DNA of 64,000 nt from Histomonas meleagridis (GCA_020186115.1 WSYJ01000060.1:1364001-1428000); one strand, 5' to 3'. Counted from the stretch's first letter, positions 18,773 to 29,288 are shown. Program-made: numbers and translations. The notes: generated by a model not told the origin, from the letters alone.

Positions 18773-19307
18773 ATATAATAGATTTTAGTAAATGTTTTTG
18801 TAATTACTTTTTATAAAAATTGTCGGATTTTTTTAATAAAAATTTACTTGACTTTTTTTTGTTTCAAACAAGCTCAAACTTAAAATATGTTATTTATTTA
18901 CAAATGAATTATTACATAAAAATTTAAAATATGAAAATCAAATTTTGTAACTTATAACGATTTTAAAATAATATCCATTTAAAAAAAATTTGTATATTTT
19001 TTTGTATACATTTTATTTTTTTAAATCCCTTGTCATATCAAATTTTGCATTCTTAATAACATTTCTCATGGTTCAAATGTTCTTTTTGTTCAGAACAGAA
19101 ATAAATTTATTTTTTTATTCTTTAAAATCACAATTATTTGAAACATTATCAAGAAAAACTTTTTCTGATTACTTTAATGTTTCTATAAAAAATCTTTCGT
19201 TAAAGGTATTTCATAGTTTTTAACCAAGGAAATACAAAATTTGAGAATAAAGGTTTCAAATCAGAAAACATATAAGCTATATTTTTTCAATGTAATTCAC
19301 ATTAAAT
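18773..19307 (+). other. Intergenic region, no gene called
   Basis: 535 AT-rich bases. A 77-codon frame at 18990-19223 encodes mostly Phe, Leu, Ile and Ser and reads like translated AT-rich spacer, though a small membrane peptide cannot be excluded. It ends 85 bases before the nuclease gene. Confidence 0.3.
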
Positions 19308-20018
19308 ATGTTGACTTTCTTCATATGCATAATTTATCAACATATTTCTACGCATGGCTATAGAGGCAAATTTTTACGTTGGTATTTAAAGAAATTATAT
19401 AAATATCACAAAATTATTTCATATCAAAAAGCATCTCATTATATTCTTAATTATATAGACTGCTCAAATGATAAAATATCCTTAGTTTATTCAGGAATAA
19501 CATATCCATGGATATGTGGAAGACAAAGAAAACCATATGTAAAATATATTAATATCGAGCACATAGTTCCGCAAAGTTTATTTTTTAGGAAATTTCCAAT
19601 GGTATCAGATTTTCACCATCTTTTCCCATCTTCAGTAGTTATTAATAAGGCAAGATCTAACTTTCCTTATGTGGAAGTTAATTATAATAAATGTAAATTA
19701 TTTTGCAGACATTCGAAATGTTCAACTATTATACCAACTCATCCAGATGATTACAATTGTATAACTCATGATAAAATGTTTATGCCAAGACTGGATAATC
19801 GTGGTAGAATTGCACGTGCTGTTCTTTATTTCTTTACAATGTATAAAGATGATATGTCGATGGTTGGTGATTTAAGAACATTTTTAAAATGGAACAGAGA
19901 GAATCCACCAACAAGAAAAGAATTTCACAGGAATAATAAAATCAACAAAACACAAGGCAATAGAAATCCATATATAGATGATTACAGACTTGCTGATAAA
20001 GCTTGGGATTACGATTAA
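19308..20018 (+). CDS. Secreted endonuclease I family nuclease (EndA/NucM type)
   Basis: A 236-residue protein of the Endonuclease_1 family (beta-beta-alpha metal-finger nucleases cutting DNA, sometimes RNA). A hydrophobic start (MLTFFICIIYQH) suggests export. Signature motifs in order: NIEHIVPQS (82-90, general-base His at 85), DFHHLFPSS (101-109), N and R of VINKARSNFPYVEV, GRIARAVLYF (166-175) and TQGNRNPYIDD (215-225, metal-binding Asn). All family landmarks are present, so it should be active. Four to six cysteines in the middle could form disulfides. The family is mainly bacterial; transfer to trichomonads is likely. A role in digesting DNA for nucleotide scavenging or extracellular traps is inference. 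Confidence 0.9.
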   Translation: MLTFFICIIYQHISTHGYRGKFLRWYLKKLYKYHKIISYQKASHYILNYIDCSNDKISLVYSGITYPWICGRQRKPYVKYINIEHIVPQSLFFRKFPMVSDFHHLFPSSVVINKARSNFPYVEVNYNKCKLFCRHSKCSTIIPTHPDDYNCITHDKMFMPRLDNRGRIARAVLYFFTMYKDDMSMVGDLRTFLKWNRENPPTRKEFHRNNKINKTQGNRNPYIDDYRLADKAWDYD

Positions 20019-20219
20019 AAGCCATGTTAATTTTTATTATTATTTTTATTTATTTATTAGATGCATGACAGAAAATTTCTTCTACATATATTATTGATTA
20101 CACGGTTTAATGATTTGGGTTCGGCCGTTTATTTAGTGTTTTTCAATTAAAATTTCGGTGACATTTTTTGAAATGTCAGAAAAAATATTTTTTGTTAACT
20201 TTCGTTTGGCATATAAAAA

Positions 20220-21344
20220 ATGTGCGCCAACCAACAACAATATGCTTATAATTTATGCAAAGATATCCCAGAACTAAATACCCCAGAAAGGATTTATGAA
20301 GAATGGGAAAAGGTTGGATTTGAAAAAGAAGCAAAGCCCTTTAATATGGAAAATGCATTTAAAAATGATCCAACTATGGTTAACGATTTTGGATCACTAC
20401 AAAACTTCATTTTAGGGAAAATTTATAACTTAAAGATGCAACTCCAGTCCCCATCAACTGATCCAAAATATATTTATAATGAAATTCAAAATACAATAGA
20501 AGTTGTTTTCAGTTTGATTATGTTTTATCGAAAAGCCGAACATCAAAAACCAGTTAAAGATTACTCTTCAAGGAATCCATCACAGTTTAAATTACTTTAT
20601 GATGGTCTCAATAAAAATGGATCCGATGTTCTCATTTCATTACAACAATTCAAAGTTCATTCTTGTGTTCTTGCTGATCCTGGTTCCCCCAAGCCACAAT
20701 ATTGGGGTAATCTCTTAACATATTTATGTGATAATGTATTTAATTCTGTCCAAAATTTCCTTAACAGTCTTTATAATTTTTGTATAAATGTAACATCTTT
20801 CCAACAACTTAATAGTTCAATAATTGGGCCAAGTGAACCATCTAAACCAAGCGCACCCGTTTCAAATCCATATCAACCACAAACATATTTCCAGAACATA
20901 TCATATCCAAGCTTTGCAGGCAATCCATATGACTACGACTCTTTTCCTTCTGCGCCTGGATCGAATCAAAATCAACAAACCGATGAAATAACCGCTCTAA
21001 CCGCCTTCACAAACAGAATTGATCAATTAGAATCAAATGCAAGTCCGAATTTTTTATCTGATAATCAGCGCATGGAATGTATTGCAATTGCGTCAGAGTT
21101 CCAAAATCTTAGGCCTAAATTTGAAAAAATTTATCGCGATTTTATGAATACACCAGAAAATTTAAAAATGCAAATATTTCAATATCAAAATAACCATTAC
21201 AGCCTTATATCAAAGAATGTTAATGATAACTTTGCGGCTGTGCTGGAAGGAAATTTAAGCAATGAACAAATGCTAAGCAGTATTCAATATTGCAATAGGA
21301 AAATTAAAGAAATTGTTAATTGTTATGATGCAATATGTCGATAA
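20220..21344 (+). CDS. Unknown two-part helical protein with Pro/Ser/Asn linker
   Basis: A 374-residue soluble protein I do not recognise. Residues 1-195 are mainly helical. A low-complexity linker follows (about 200-258: PSEPSKPSAPVSNPYQP, then FPSAPGSNQNQQ), then a second helical part (260-374). Two hydrophobic helical halves bridged by a Pro-rich linker are typical of adaptor or trafficking proteins, but no motif supports that. No signal peptide or membrane helix. The stop is in TAAA context. Upstream, ACGGTTT at 20102 and GGCCGTTT at 20143 resemble Myb/M3-type motifs. Confidence 0.7.
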   Translation: MCANQQQYAYNLCKDIPELNTPERIYEEWEKVGFEKEAKPFNMENAFKNDPTMVNDFGSLQNFILGKIYNLKMQLQSPSTDPKYIYNEIQNTIEVVFSLIMFYRKAEHQKPVKDYSSRNPSQFKLLYDGLNKNGSDVLISLQQFKVHSCVLADPGSPKPQYWGNLLTYLCDNVFNSVQNFLNSLYNFCINVTSFQQLNSSIIGPSEPSKPSAPVSNPYQPQTYFQNISYPSFAGNPYDYDSFPSAPGSNQNQQTDEITALTAFTNRIDQLESNASPNFLSDNQRMECIAIASEFQNLRPKFEKIYRDFMNTPENLKMQIFQYQNNHYSLISKNVNDNFAAVLEGNLSNEQMLSSIQYCNRKIKEIVNCYDAICR

Positions 21345-21497
21345 ATCGGTTTTAGTAAAGGATTTAAAAGTTTGATTTCTTGTGGTTGTGTAAACATAAA
21401 TAAACAATTTTCTATTGCAAAAGGGAATCATTTCTTGTTGATAAATTTTTGATAAAATTCACATAGGTGTTAAAATTTTGAATGTTGTAACACTGAA

Positions 21498-21779
21498 ATG
21501 GTGGAAATAAATATTATAATGGTGGGTTGTGGTGGTGTAGGCAAATCTGCAATAATAAAGCATCTAGTATATGACTACGTTTTGACAATAGAGGATCGTT
21601 ATAAACGTCCGTCAGGTGATGTCATAAATCTGATGATGATAACAAACGTGTTATTTACTTCAAGAAGGAAAGAACCTGCAGCAAAATATTTTGCTTGGTA
21701 TGTTCGAACATTATCATCACTGAAGCATTTCCTGCTATGGTCAGGATGCTTATTGAAACTGCCTAGGCAATTCATCTAA
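21498..21779 (+). pseudogene. Truncated Ras-family GTPase
   Basis: The first 45 residues are Ras-like: VEINIIMVGCGGVGKSAIIK, with the P-loop GxxGxGKS-type motif G-C-G-G-V-G-K-S, followed by a switch-I-like YVLTIEDRYKRPSGDVIN. After that the similarity ends. There is no DTAGQ switch II, no NKxD and no SAK motif in any frame I checked downstream. A later frame reads SSKLRKQWKEVIALCLRN (about 21768-21824) and stops. I read this as the 5' part of a Ras gene fused to unrelated sequence, so a dead fragment; a very small P-loop protein is the alternative. Confidence 0.65.
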
Positions 21780-22359
21780 ACTACGGAAACAGTGGAAAGA
21801 AGTAATTGCATTGTGTCTTAGAAATTAAAATCTTTTGAGAACACCAAGAGAAATGTTCTTCAATACAATTCTGCCAAGTAATTCAAAAATTGAATACAAA
21901 ATAATCGTTTATCATTCAATTACTAGTCAATTTATCCATCGGCTAGACACTTCACATTAGGAGGACGACATTAAAGGAGAATTAAAGATGTTTGTGATCA
22001 ATTTGATGTAATAAATGTACAAATTAGCAACTTGTATACAAGATAAAAATAAATTATTGGTTTTGAAGTACGTTTATTGGTGATGTCTTGAGAATATTTT
22101 GCAAGAAAAACAAATCGTGAAATCAATATCACTTTTTTATGACACCCGGTGACAAATTTATTTGAATGGGGGTATTTCGTTTGGATAATTCAAAAAGTCG
22201 TAGTAAAGTATTCATATTTGAATTTGTTGATAATTTTGAATGCTCACAGTTTCACTTCACAAGGTTGTTGAAACTTACACAAAAAAGAATAAACTTTTCA
22301 TATGACATGACTTAACATGAGAAAAAGTTGAAGCAACCGCAAAAAAACAACCCATCTTC
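21780..22359 (+). other. Intergenic region after the Ras fragment
   Basis: About 580 bases. The first 60 may hold the tail of the broken gene. The rest shows no ORF or RNA. A GCAACCGC motif lies about 22 bases before the next ATG. Confidence 0.3.
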
Positions 22360-25300
22360 ATGGAAACTCTTAACGAAGAAACAACAGAAAAATTTGTTTT
22401 CATGCTACCTCATTTGCTTGAAGTGGGCCTCTTTGAAGATGATGGCCAAAATTATGCGTTAGTTTCTTATCCTCGAGAAGTTATTTCTCAATCAGCAAAA
22501 ATCATTGTAGGTGATTATGCAAAAAGGCTAAGCACAATCAGTCTTAGTAACAAAAAGCGGGTCAAATGCCTAATAGAAAATTTAGCTGTTGCATTATCTT
22601 TACCAATTGACCAAAACCAATACATGTTTACTGCGCAAACAATATTCAGGAGGTGGTTTGAAGACTCCCAAATATTTGGTGATTTAGCTCGACAAAACAA
22701 ATTTTTACGAAGATTATTTAAAATCATTTCTCTACCATTTGCAATGAGACAACCGAATAATCCAGAAATTTTCAAAACAAAATTTTATAAATTGCTTAGT
22801 GACATACTTGATGATTTCAAATTTGTTCATACAAAAAGAGGAAACATATTTGAGAAAGATACATGGTATACACTTCTCAAAGTTCTCATTGGAATTTGTG
22901 ATATAGTCATAGACTTCAACTTTGAAAACTTGTTACCAGTTAGTGATGCATCGAAATTACGGCAAAAAGCAGTTAGTAATTGTTTATCTGTTATTTTATT
23001 ATCAGGCTTATCCGACAAGAATGTATGGGAACAGTTAACAAAATTCTGCAACAAGTGGTGTAAATGTATTGATTTTCTTAAAGTTTGGGGACATCATATT
23101 GAAACGTTATTTACAATTCTTAACATGAGGATATTCCATGAAGAAATAAACACAGAACTATTTGTTGAAGGGATTTATTCTGCCGAGAACAAAATAAGTG
23201 ACGAAATGATCAAATTTATTTTTATTCATTTCCTTCACTTCGCCGATGCAAAAATGACGCTAAACGGCTCCGACACTTTACGAGAATTTTCACAGACAAT
23301 GTTAAAAATTACAAACAATGCATTGGGGTTTGCTTTTGGGAATGCACTTTTTGAAGCAAAATATCCCTCTGAATCTTTTCTGAAGTTATTTGGTCAATAT
23401 CTTACATTTGTACCTATAAATGCAAAAGCTGATGATGAAGCTGTTTCAATTCTAGTTGAAGCAATACTCATCATCATTTCCAGATTTAATATCGACCATG
23501 ATAGTAATACAGCTTTAAAAATGATTGCATATGCATCTCAAAAAGCAGTTCCTTCAAGTATGCCAGTTGTTGCATCATATCTCAAGAACTCAGCTCAACT
23601 TTACAGATATGATAGTAAGGCACTTCCATATGTTTCTATGCGAGCATTAGATCTTCTTCCACAATTAGATACTACAAGATCAGCTCGAATGGTTATTGGA
23701 GAAACATTTTTAAACTCTCTTGCGTCACTCTTTATATCATCAGCAGAGACCCTTAAGAAATATCCAGATTATCATACAAATACAATAAATTCTTTTGAAA
23801 CGATCTGGGGCACCACAGCACTAATGCCCATTCGTTATCAACTTTTATGTTCATCATATTCATTAAATATTCCTGTTATCGACAAATTATTATATATATT
23901 TAGTGATGTTGCATTATGCCAAATGACGCAAGATTCCACCAGTATTCCATTTCTCTCCTCCTGTATAATGTTTTTAGGCACATTAATTCGATTTAATCCT
24001 TCAATATCGAATGAATTAATTGAAAAACATTTATTTATGAATATCTTAAAATCAGTGCCAACAATTGATTATAAACATTTAGATGAATATGATTATATCA
24101 TTACTTCCGTCCTTCAACTTATTGTTAATTGCTTAAATTCGAGTCCAAACATTATGCAACATCGCGAAAACATAAATTCATTATTTGAATTTCTGCATAT
24201 TATCAATGAACAAATCAACAAACAAAAGCGTAATTCCACCACATGGATTGATAAACATTTAAACATTATCATTCCATTATATGATCAAATCATTGAAACG
24301 ATTCCATTTATCTTTCCTAACAAAGATTATTTCTCTCGCGTATATAATTCATGTTTAAATATCAATGAAGAATATATCATTCATAAATATCAAATCCAAA
24401 ATCCATTAATAACATATTTTATGATTGGCCGTCGATCATTAGCATCATTTATTGAATCGAAAGATCATAATAGTCCAATGATATTATTAATTCGACGTTC
24501 ATCTGGTAAAATTATATATCGAGTTAAAGATGATTATTTAGGCCACTTAAATATTGCTCAATTATCAACTGAACTTAATCCAATACAATTACCAGAGCTT
24601 GATAAAACATTACCGGAAATTCCAGAAGATCAATTATTCACTATTGATCTTATTGATGAATTACCAATACATCGTTATGATGATGACCTTATAAAGATAT
24701 ATGAGCCCGAATTTAATTCGTGGTTAAATTGGGATAAATATGGAATGTATTCATCATATAAACCAATAAAACCACATCGGCCACAAGTCTTTGACTTTAT
24801 AACTACTTTGAACATCTTTAATAATATTAATATCATTGAAAACAATTCGTTTTTAAAACAAACATTAAAAGAAGTCGACGAAGTTGATAAAATTAATTTG
24901 ATACCGATAGTGATAACAACATTCTTCTCGAATGATAAAGGTGTTGAACCATGTAAGTTACAAAACGAGAAAGAAATTACATCGAAAAGAATGACATTAA
25001 ATTTATCAAAATTTTTGAAAAGTTTTGGTGAATGTTTAAGCATAAAAGATAATGAATCTGATATATTACCACCATTAAACACATCTGTACCTATGATACC
25101 TTCTTTGAACTCAGTCATAATATTATTAACGCCTTCAATGTCGAAAAATGAAAATGACGCAAAGAAAATTTATAAAATTGGCGAAAAATCGCCAATAAAA
25201 ATAATATTTAATGAGTCTGGTTTCGACTTAAAGAAATTGTTGCCGAAAAAGAAAGTTAAACAATTGCTACTAGTAATTAAACCAATGAAAAGCGGCCTGT

Positions 25301-25545
25301 ACCACATTACGAAGATGTCGGAGCCAAGATGGCTCTTCTCGCCTTTCGCTGACGAGCAAACAATGAGCGTGGAGGCATTGGAGTTCTACTTGGCAATTTG
25401 CTTGGAGCAGTACGTGAGAGAAGACCCCACAAAGACATTCGGTAACGCGTCACTAAGAAGAAGAGAATTATTAAGCGACTTGTTGAAAGACGAGAACAAA
25501 GTAAACGCATTTTTCGGTGCAATAGCGAAAGAATCAAATGAATAA
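22360..25545 (+). CDS. RalGAP/tuberin-like GTPase-activating scaffold protein
   Basis: A 1061-residue protein resembling RalGAP alpha/beta and tuberin. Residues about 40-650 are helical-repeat (HEAT/ARM-like). The N-terminal part has the RalGAP style: WYTLLKVLIGICDIVIDF and NVWEQLTKFCNKWCKCIDFL. The C-terminal 350 residues align with the Rap/Ral-GAP fold. The clearest match is KQLLLVIKPMKSGLYHITKM (about 968-987), followed by WLFSPFADEQTMSVEALEF, as in the end of RalGAPB. The place of the catalytic asparagine thumb reads LIPIVITTFFSNDKG (about 847-861) without the G-N-D-x-V motif, so GAP activity is doubtful, as in RalGAP beta. The last 240 bases are unusually G+C-rich. Confidence 0.7.
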   Translation: METLNEETTEKFVFMLPHLLEVGLFEDDGQNYALVSYPREVISQSAKIIVGDYAKRLSTISLSNKKRVKCLIENLAVALSLPIDQNQYMFTAQTIFRRWFEDSQIFGDLARQNKFLRRLFKIISLPFAMRQPNNPEIFKTKFYKLLSDILDDFKFVHTKRGNIFEKDTWYTLLKVLIGICDIVIDFNFENLLPVSDASKLRQKAVSNCLSVILLSGLSDKNVWEQLTKFCNKWCKCIDFLKVWGHHIETLFTILNMRIFHEEINTELFVEGIYSAENKISDEMIKFIFIHFLHFADAKMTLNGSDTLREFSQTMLKITNNALGFAFGNALFEAKYPSESFLKLFGQYLTFVPINAKADDEAVSILVEAILIIISRFNIDHDSNTALKMIAYASQKAVPSSMPVVASYLKNSAQLYRYDSKALPYVSMRALDLLPQLDTTRSARMVIGETFLNSLASLFISSAETLKKYPDYHTNTINSFETIWGTTALMPIRYQLLCSSYSLNIPVIDKLLYIFSDVALCQMTQDSTSIPFLSSCIMFLGTLIRFNPSISNELIEKHLFMNILKSVPTIDYKHLDEYDYIITSVLQLIVNCLNSSPNIMQHRENINSLFEFLHIINEQINKQKRNSTTWIDKHLNIIIPLYDQIIETIPFIFPNKDYFSRVYNSCLNINEEYIIHKYQIQNPLITYFMIGRRSLASFIESKDHNSPMILLIRRSSGKIIYRVKDDYLGHLNIAQLSTELNPIQLPELDKTLPEIPEDQLFTIDLIDELPIHRYDDDLIKIYEPEFNSWLNWDKYGMYSSYKPIKPHRPQVFDFITTLNIFNNINIIENNSFLKQTLKEVDEVDKINLIPIVITTFFSNDKGVEPCKLQNEKEITSKRMTLNLSKFLKSFGECLSIKDNESDILPPLNTSVPMIPSLNSVIILLTPSMSKNENDAKKIYKIGEKSPIKIIFNESGFDLKKLLPKKKVKQLLLVIKPMKSGLYHITKMSEPRWLFSPFADEQTMSVEALEFYLAICLEQYVREDPTKTFGNASLRRRELLSDLLKDENKVNAFFGAIAKESNE

Positions 25546-25846
25546 AAAGTTATTTTTTTTTGATGAAATAAATTTTTATCGAAGAATTTAAATAAGGAAA
25601 CATAAATGAATTAGTGTGAAGAATATTTAGCAAATTATAACATTTTAAAGCGACAGAAAACATTTTTTAAATTCCAAAACGTATTGCAAATCGAAAGTTT
25701 TTTTTTGTTAGGTGAAGATTGGGTTTGCATTGAAATTTGGTGTCAGTTCAAATTGAATACAATTTTTGGGAGTACCTGAAATAACGTTACTTTGAAATAT
25801 TTGACAACATGTGTTAAAAAAATCACAGAGGTAATCATTGGATTTT

Positions 25847-27328
25847 ATGAACCACTCACATAAATCTATACAAGAATTTATTCGTTCATCACCATCAGAA
25901 GATTTCAAACTTTTAAACCCTCCAATCCAACTTGGCGTACAAGTATGTAGAAGATCTTGTATTAAAAGACCAAAAACAGTTCCTGATTTTACTTCAGGAA
26001 ATTTTCATTTCGTATATAAAAATTGCGCCCTGATTGAAAAGATGGAAAATTCAGCAAAATATCTTGCTGAATTAGATGATGTAATTTTTAGTCATATATT
26101 TTTCACAGAAACAGGACCCCAATGGGATTTGGTTTTTTGTGCAATAGCTCATTTATCAGATGATTATGTCTGCCCAATTTGTCTTTTTAAACCATGTGTT
26201 CCAATTTTAACAAGATGTGGTCATATTTTCTGTTTGGATTGTATGAAAAAATTATTTAAATCCAGTGAAAAACACTTATGCCCAGTATGTTACGAATCAA
26301 TGATAGAATCAGAAATTGTTCGTGCAAAATTAATATATCATCCAGATAAAAATGAATCAATTACATTTACAAAAGTCAAAAGAAAATTGCCTTTCAACGT
26401 ATGTACACCATGGAATGTTCCACAAGATCGACTTTTACCTTCGTCTGATCCCTGTTCAATATTTACACATTTCTCGATAGCTGACGATAAGTTTATCGAG
26501 GACGTATATTCGTCAGAGCTTAAAGAAATTGAAGAACAAATTAAAATATATAGTGAATATGATGAAACTGATAGAATTGAAATTCTTACAAAACTTAAAT
26601 CTTCACTTCATATTTCTCCGTCTGGCCATAAAACAGCGTTTGCACTTACTCAAGATACACCAGAAGATAAATACGTTTACTTTTATCAAGCTGCTGACGG
26701 CCGTTTACTATTCCCTGATGACCTAACCGAAAAAATGCTTTTAAAAAGTTTTGGCTCTATTCAATCTGCTCCGAACTCATTTACTGCTCCAATCTTAACT
26801 CGAGTTACAAAAACGATTGATGGAACAGAGAAAAATAATATTTTCGCTCATTTACCTCATGGTGCTGAAGTACAATTAGCACTTCTTGACTTAAATGGAA
26901 TTGTATCTCCAGAAGTCATCAAGAGATATCACCATTTAATATGTAGTAGAGTTGCTCCAAAGTCACCGAAACCAAAGAAACAAACTCATGTAATAACAAA
27001 AGATGATTATCAAACATTTATCCCACTGCCACAAGAGCCACAAGTCGATCTGCAAAGCGAAAAAGAATTCCCTAAGTTCGAAGGTATAAGTAATCAGCTG
27101 AAGCCAAAAAATAACAATGTCGCCAAATATGATTTGAAAGATGAATTTCCGGCGATCGGACAGCCTAAGCCAAAGAAACCAATAAACACGTCAAGTTACA
27201 GTAAATTGAAATTTAATACAACAGACGAAGGAAATTTAGATCTCAAATCAAACTATCCGACATTAAAGAGCACAGGAAATACAGCTGTAAAAAAGAAGCA
27301 AAGCGCATGGTCAAACTTGAAATTGTAA
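25847..27328 (+). CDS. RNF10/Mag2-like RING E3 ubiquitin ligase
   Basis: A 493-residue protein. The C3HC4 RING lies at 109-148 (C109, C112, C124, H126, C129, C132, C145, C148), reading CPICLFKPCVPILTRCGHIF then CPVC. Just before it comes PQWDLVFCAIAHLSDDY, the typical RNF10/Mag2 lead-in. In animals and yeast this family ubiquitinates small-subunit proteins uS3/uS5 on stalled ribosomes. The C-terminal third has three short acidic-aromatic motifs: KEFPKFEG, DEFPAIGQ and SNYPTLKS, in a Lys-rich context. The open frame begins at TTG 25838; the first ATG is 25847. Confidence 0.85.
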   Translation: MNHSHKSIQEFIRSSPSEDFKLLNPPIQLGVQVCRRSCIKRPKTVPDFTSGNFHFVYKNCALIEKMENSAKYLAELDDVIFSHIFFTETGPQWDLVFCAIAHLSDDYVCPICLFKPCVPILTRCGHIFCLDCMKKLFKSSEKHLCPVCYESMIESEIVRAKLIYHPDKNESITFTKVKRKLPFNVCTPWNVPQDRLLPSSDPCSIFTHFSIADDKFIEDVYSSELKEIEEQIKIYSEYDETDRIEILTKLKSSLHISPSGHKTAFALTQDTPEDKYVYFYQAADGRLLFPDDLTEKMLLKSFGSIQSAPNSFTAPILTRVTKTIDGTEKNNIFAHLPHGAEVQLALLDLNGIVSPEVIKRYHHLICSRVAPKSPKPKKQTHVITKDDYQTFIPLPQEPQVDLQSEKEFPKFEGISNQLKPKNNNVAKYDLKDEFPAIGQPKPKKPINTSSYSKLKFNTTDEGNLDLKSNYPTLKSTGNTAVKKKQSAWSNLKL

Positions 27329-28303
27329 ACATTTGTATACAATTTTTTTTACGGAATACAAATTTTTCATCAGTAATAAAAAAGCTGGAAAGAAAGTTCT
27401 GTAGAAAGTTGCCAGAATGACCGATGTATCAAATGAAAAAAAATATTTCTGAAATTTGGGAATTATCAAAGTGCTATAATTCTTAAAACCAATCTATTTT
27501 TTTATACAAGGATAATTTTCTTTGAACTGAAAGTATTTGGGGTATTAAATCGTTTGAGCATTTTCTTTTCTTGGAGACACTCGACTTTTTGATAAAACTC
27601 ATAGAATTTTTTGAATAAACAGAGGAAAAGTTGAGACGTGTATTCAAAATAATGTCATTTACTATTCAAATAACATAACGGAGGTCACTATAAACGATAC
27701 GAAATGTCTATCGTGTTCACAACAAAATCTTTTAACATCACAATTCATGAATTCTCATTATGGTGAGAATCATAATGCTTATCAAATATGATATAAGGAA
27801 TAAGAATGTAACATATCAAGTTGCGTAACTTTTGCTTGAAGGAATAGCCTTCTTTAGAACGAAAATGCCGACTTTGTTCGATATTTAATCTTTCTTTTGC
27901 ATTGAATAGTTGACATTTTTTCTTTTGTTTACTCATCTCATTGAAAGTGTTTTCAATCCTTTTTTCAATGTTTTCAACGAACAAACATGAATGAAATTGA
28001 ATATAAAATCGTTAATCTGAACACGTCCTTAACATAAATTCAAAAAATTTCGATCGAAAATGTCATTTTTATCATTCGTACGTTTTTTTCAGTTTATATA
28101 ACTTTTTCACTGTTATAACAGAGATATAGCTTCTATTTTTTTGATACATCGGAATGACTTTTTGAAAGATATAAACACATTACGCTAACAATTCAAGGCC
28201 TTGAACTTAACTCTATTTTTCAATTAATTTTTGAACTATTAAAGCGGTTTTTTATCTCGTTCTATTACTTTTTGAATGCCTCATACAAAAATTGACAATC
28301 CCA
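27329..28303. other. Long intergenic region, nothing recognised
   Basis: About 975 bases. One 79-codon minus frame (27745-27984) begins at TTG and is Lys-rich; I do not call it. No RNA gene or repeat was found. The sequence near 28204-28303 is the likely promoter of the second Myb gene. Confidence 0.35.
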
Positions 28304-28972
28304 ATGAACCCGATGAACATGTTCTTCTGCCAACAACCATATCCAATGCCAACACCACCACCACCACAAAGGCAAAGACATAAGAGAACTCTTGGACAAG
28401 AACCACCCCTGTCATTCCCCGGTGTGCCTATAAATTACAATGATAAAGAAATATCCGCTAAACATTTATATCCAATTGAAATAATCAAATATCTCAAGGA
28501 TCCCCAGAATACAGACAAAACAATCCCTTCAAAGATTATAAAAAAGATCCCATGGTCTAAAGAAGAAGATGAAATGCTTACAGTTGCGGTTTATCAATTT
28601 GGCACAAAGAGGTGGAAAGATGTATCTAAGTTTGTACCACTAAGAGATACAGAACAATGCCGTGAAAGGTGGAATATGAAAACGCTTCCTGCGACTCGAA
28701 CTGATCCTTTTGATAATTATGAAGACGCAATTATCCTAAAAATGTACAAAATGGTAGGTGGCCGTTGGAGTCTTATTGCAAAAAGTTTACCTGGTCGAAC
28801 ACCTGAAGCAATTAGGAATCGTTGGAAAACATATTTAAAACAATTTGCTCGTCATTCAAAGCCTTTCGATGCAATAAATGGTTTCGGGTTAAATACAATA
28901 CCCGACAATGTTTTGTTTAATCCAATGGCTAGAGCAAACCAAAATCCCCTGAATCAAACTCAATCTCAATGA
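28304..28972 (+). CDS. R2R3 Myb DNA-binding protein (second)
   Basis: A 222-residue Myb protein. The N-terminus is Met/Pro/Gln-rich (PMPTPPPPQRQRHKRT). R2 (about 80-128) has W84, W104 and W123 with DTEQCRERWNMK; R3 (about 133-178) has F136, W155 and W174 with TPEAIRNRWKTYLK. A basic cluster before R2 (KIIKKIPW) may bind DNA or the import machinery. The tail is Asn/Gln/Pro-rich. It is not closely similar to the Myb protein at 13130 outside the repeats. The open frame starts at TTG 28292; the ATG at 28304 is used. Confidence 0.85.
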   Translation: MNPMNMFFCQQPYPMPTPPPPQRQRHKRTLGQEPPLSFPGVPINYNDKEISAKHLYPIEIIKYLKDPQNTDKTIPSKIIKKIPWSKEEDEMLTVAVYQFGTKRWKDVSKFVPLRDTEQCRERWNMKTLPATRTDPFDNYEDAIILKMYKMVGGRWSLIAKSLPGRTPEAIRNRWKTYLKQFARHSKPFDAINGFGLNTIPDNVLFNPMARANQNPLNQTQSQ

Positions 28973-29288
28973 ACATGTCAAGCCAAACATTTTAATTAAA
29001 AATTAACAATGTATTTTTCTGAGGAAGTTCTTGTTGAGATTTTTTTGTTCAATCATTTACCATATCTTCATTAAAACGAATAAAATACCATTTAGCTTAT
29101 TTATTTATACGAAAAGGTCATCCAAAGCTTTCGCTATGTTTTATCCAACATATCATTATCAATTATTTGGATTTTGGATTGATTGAATTGTCAGACCATA
29201 AATGATGCAATTAGCCTAAAGTAGAAATCCCTGGGGCCAAAGAATGCGTTTATGAATGTATCTTTAATTCCAAAAAATATTTTTTTAT
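28973..29288. other. Convergent intergenic region
   Basis: About 315 bases between the convergent Myb and PP2A-A-like genes. No ORF or structured element was recognised. It should hold both polyadenylation sites. Confidence 0.3.

Noticed and set aside
18990-19223. 77-codon hydrophobic frame before the nuclease gene
   Set aside because: Phe/Leu/Ser/Lys-rich as expected from T-rich spacer; no initiator and no family resemblance.
27745-27984. 79-codon minus-strand frame
   Set aside because: Begins at TTG; from its first ATG only about 60 codons remain, with no recognisable pattern.
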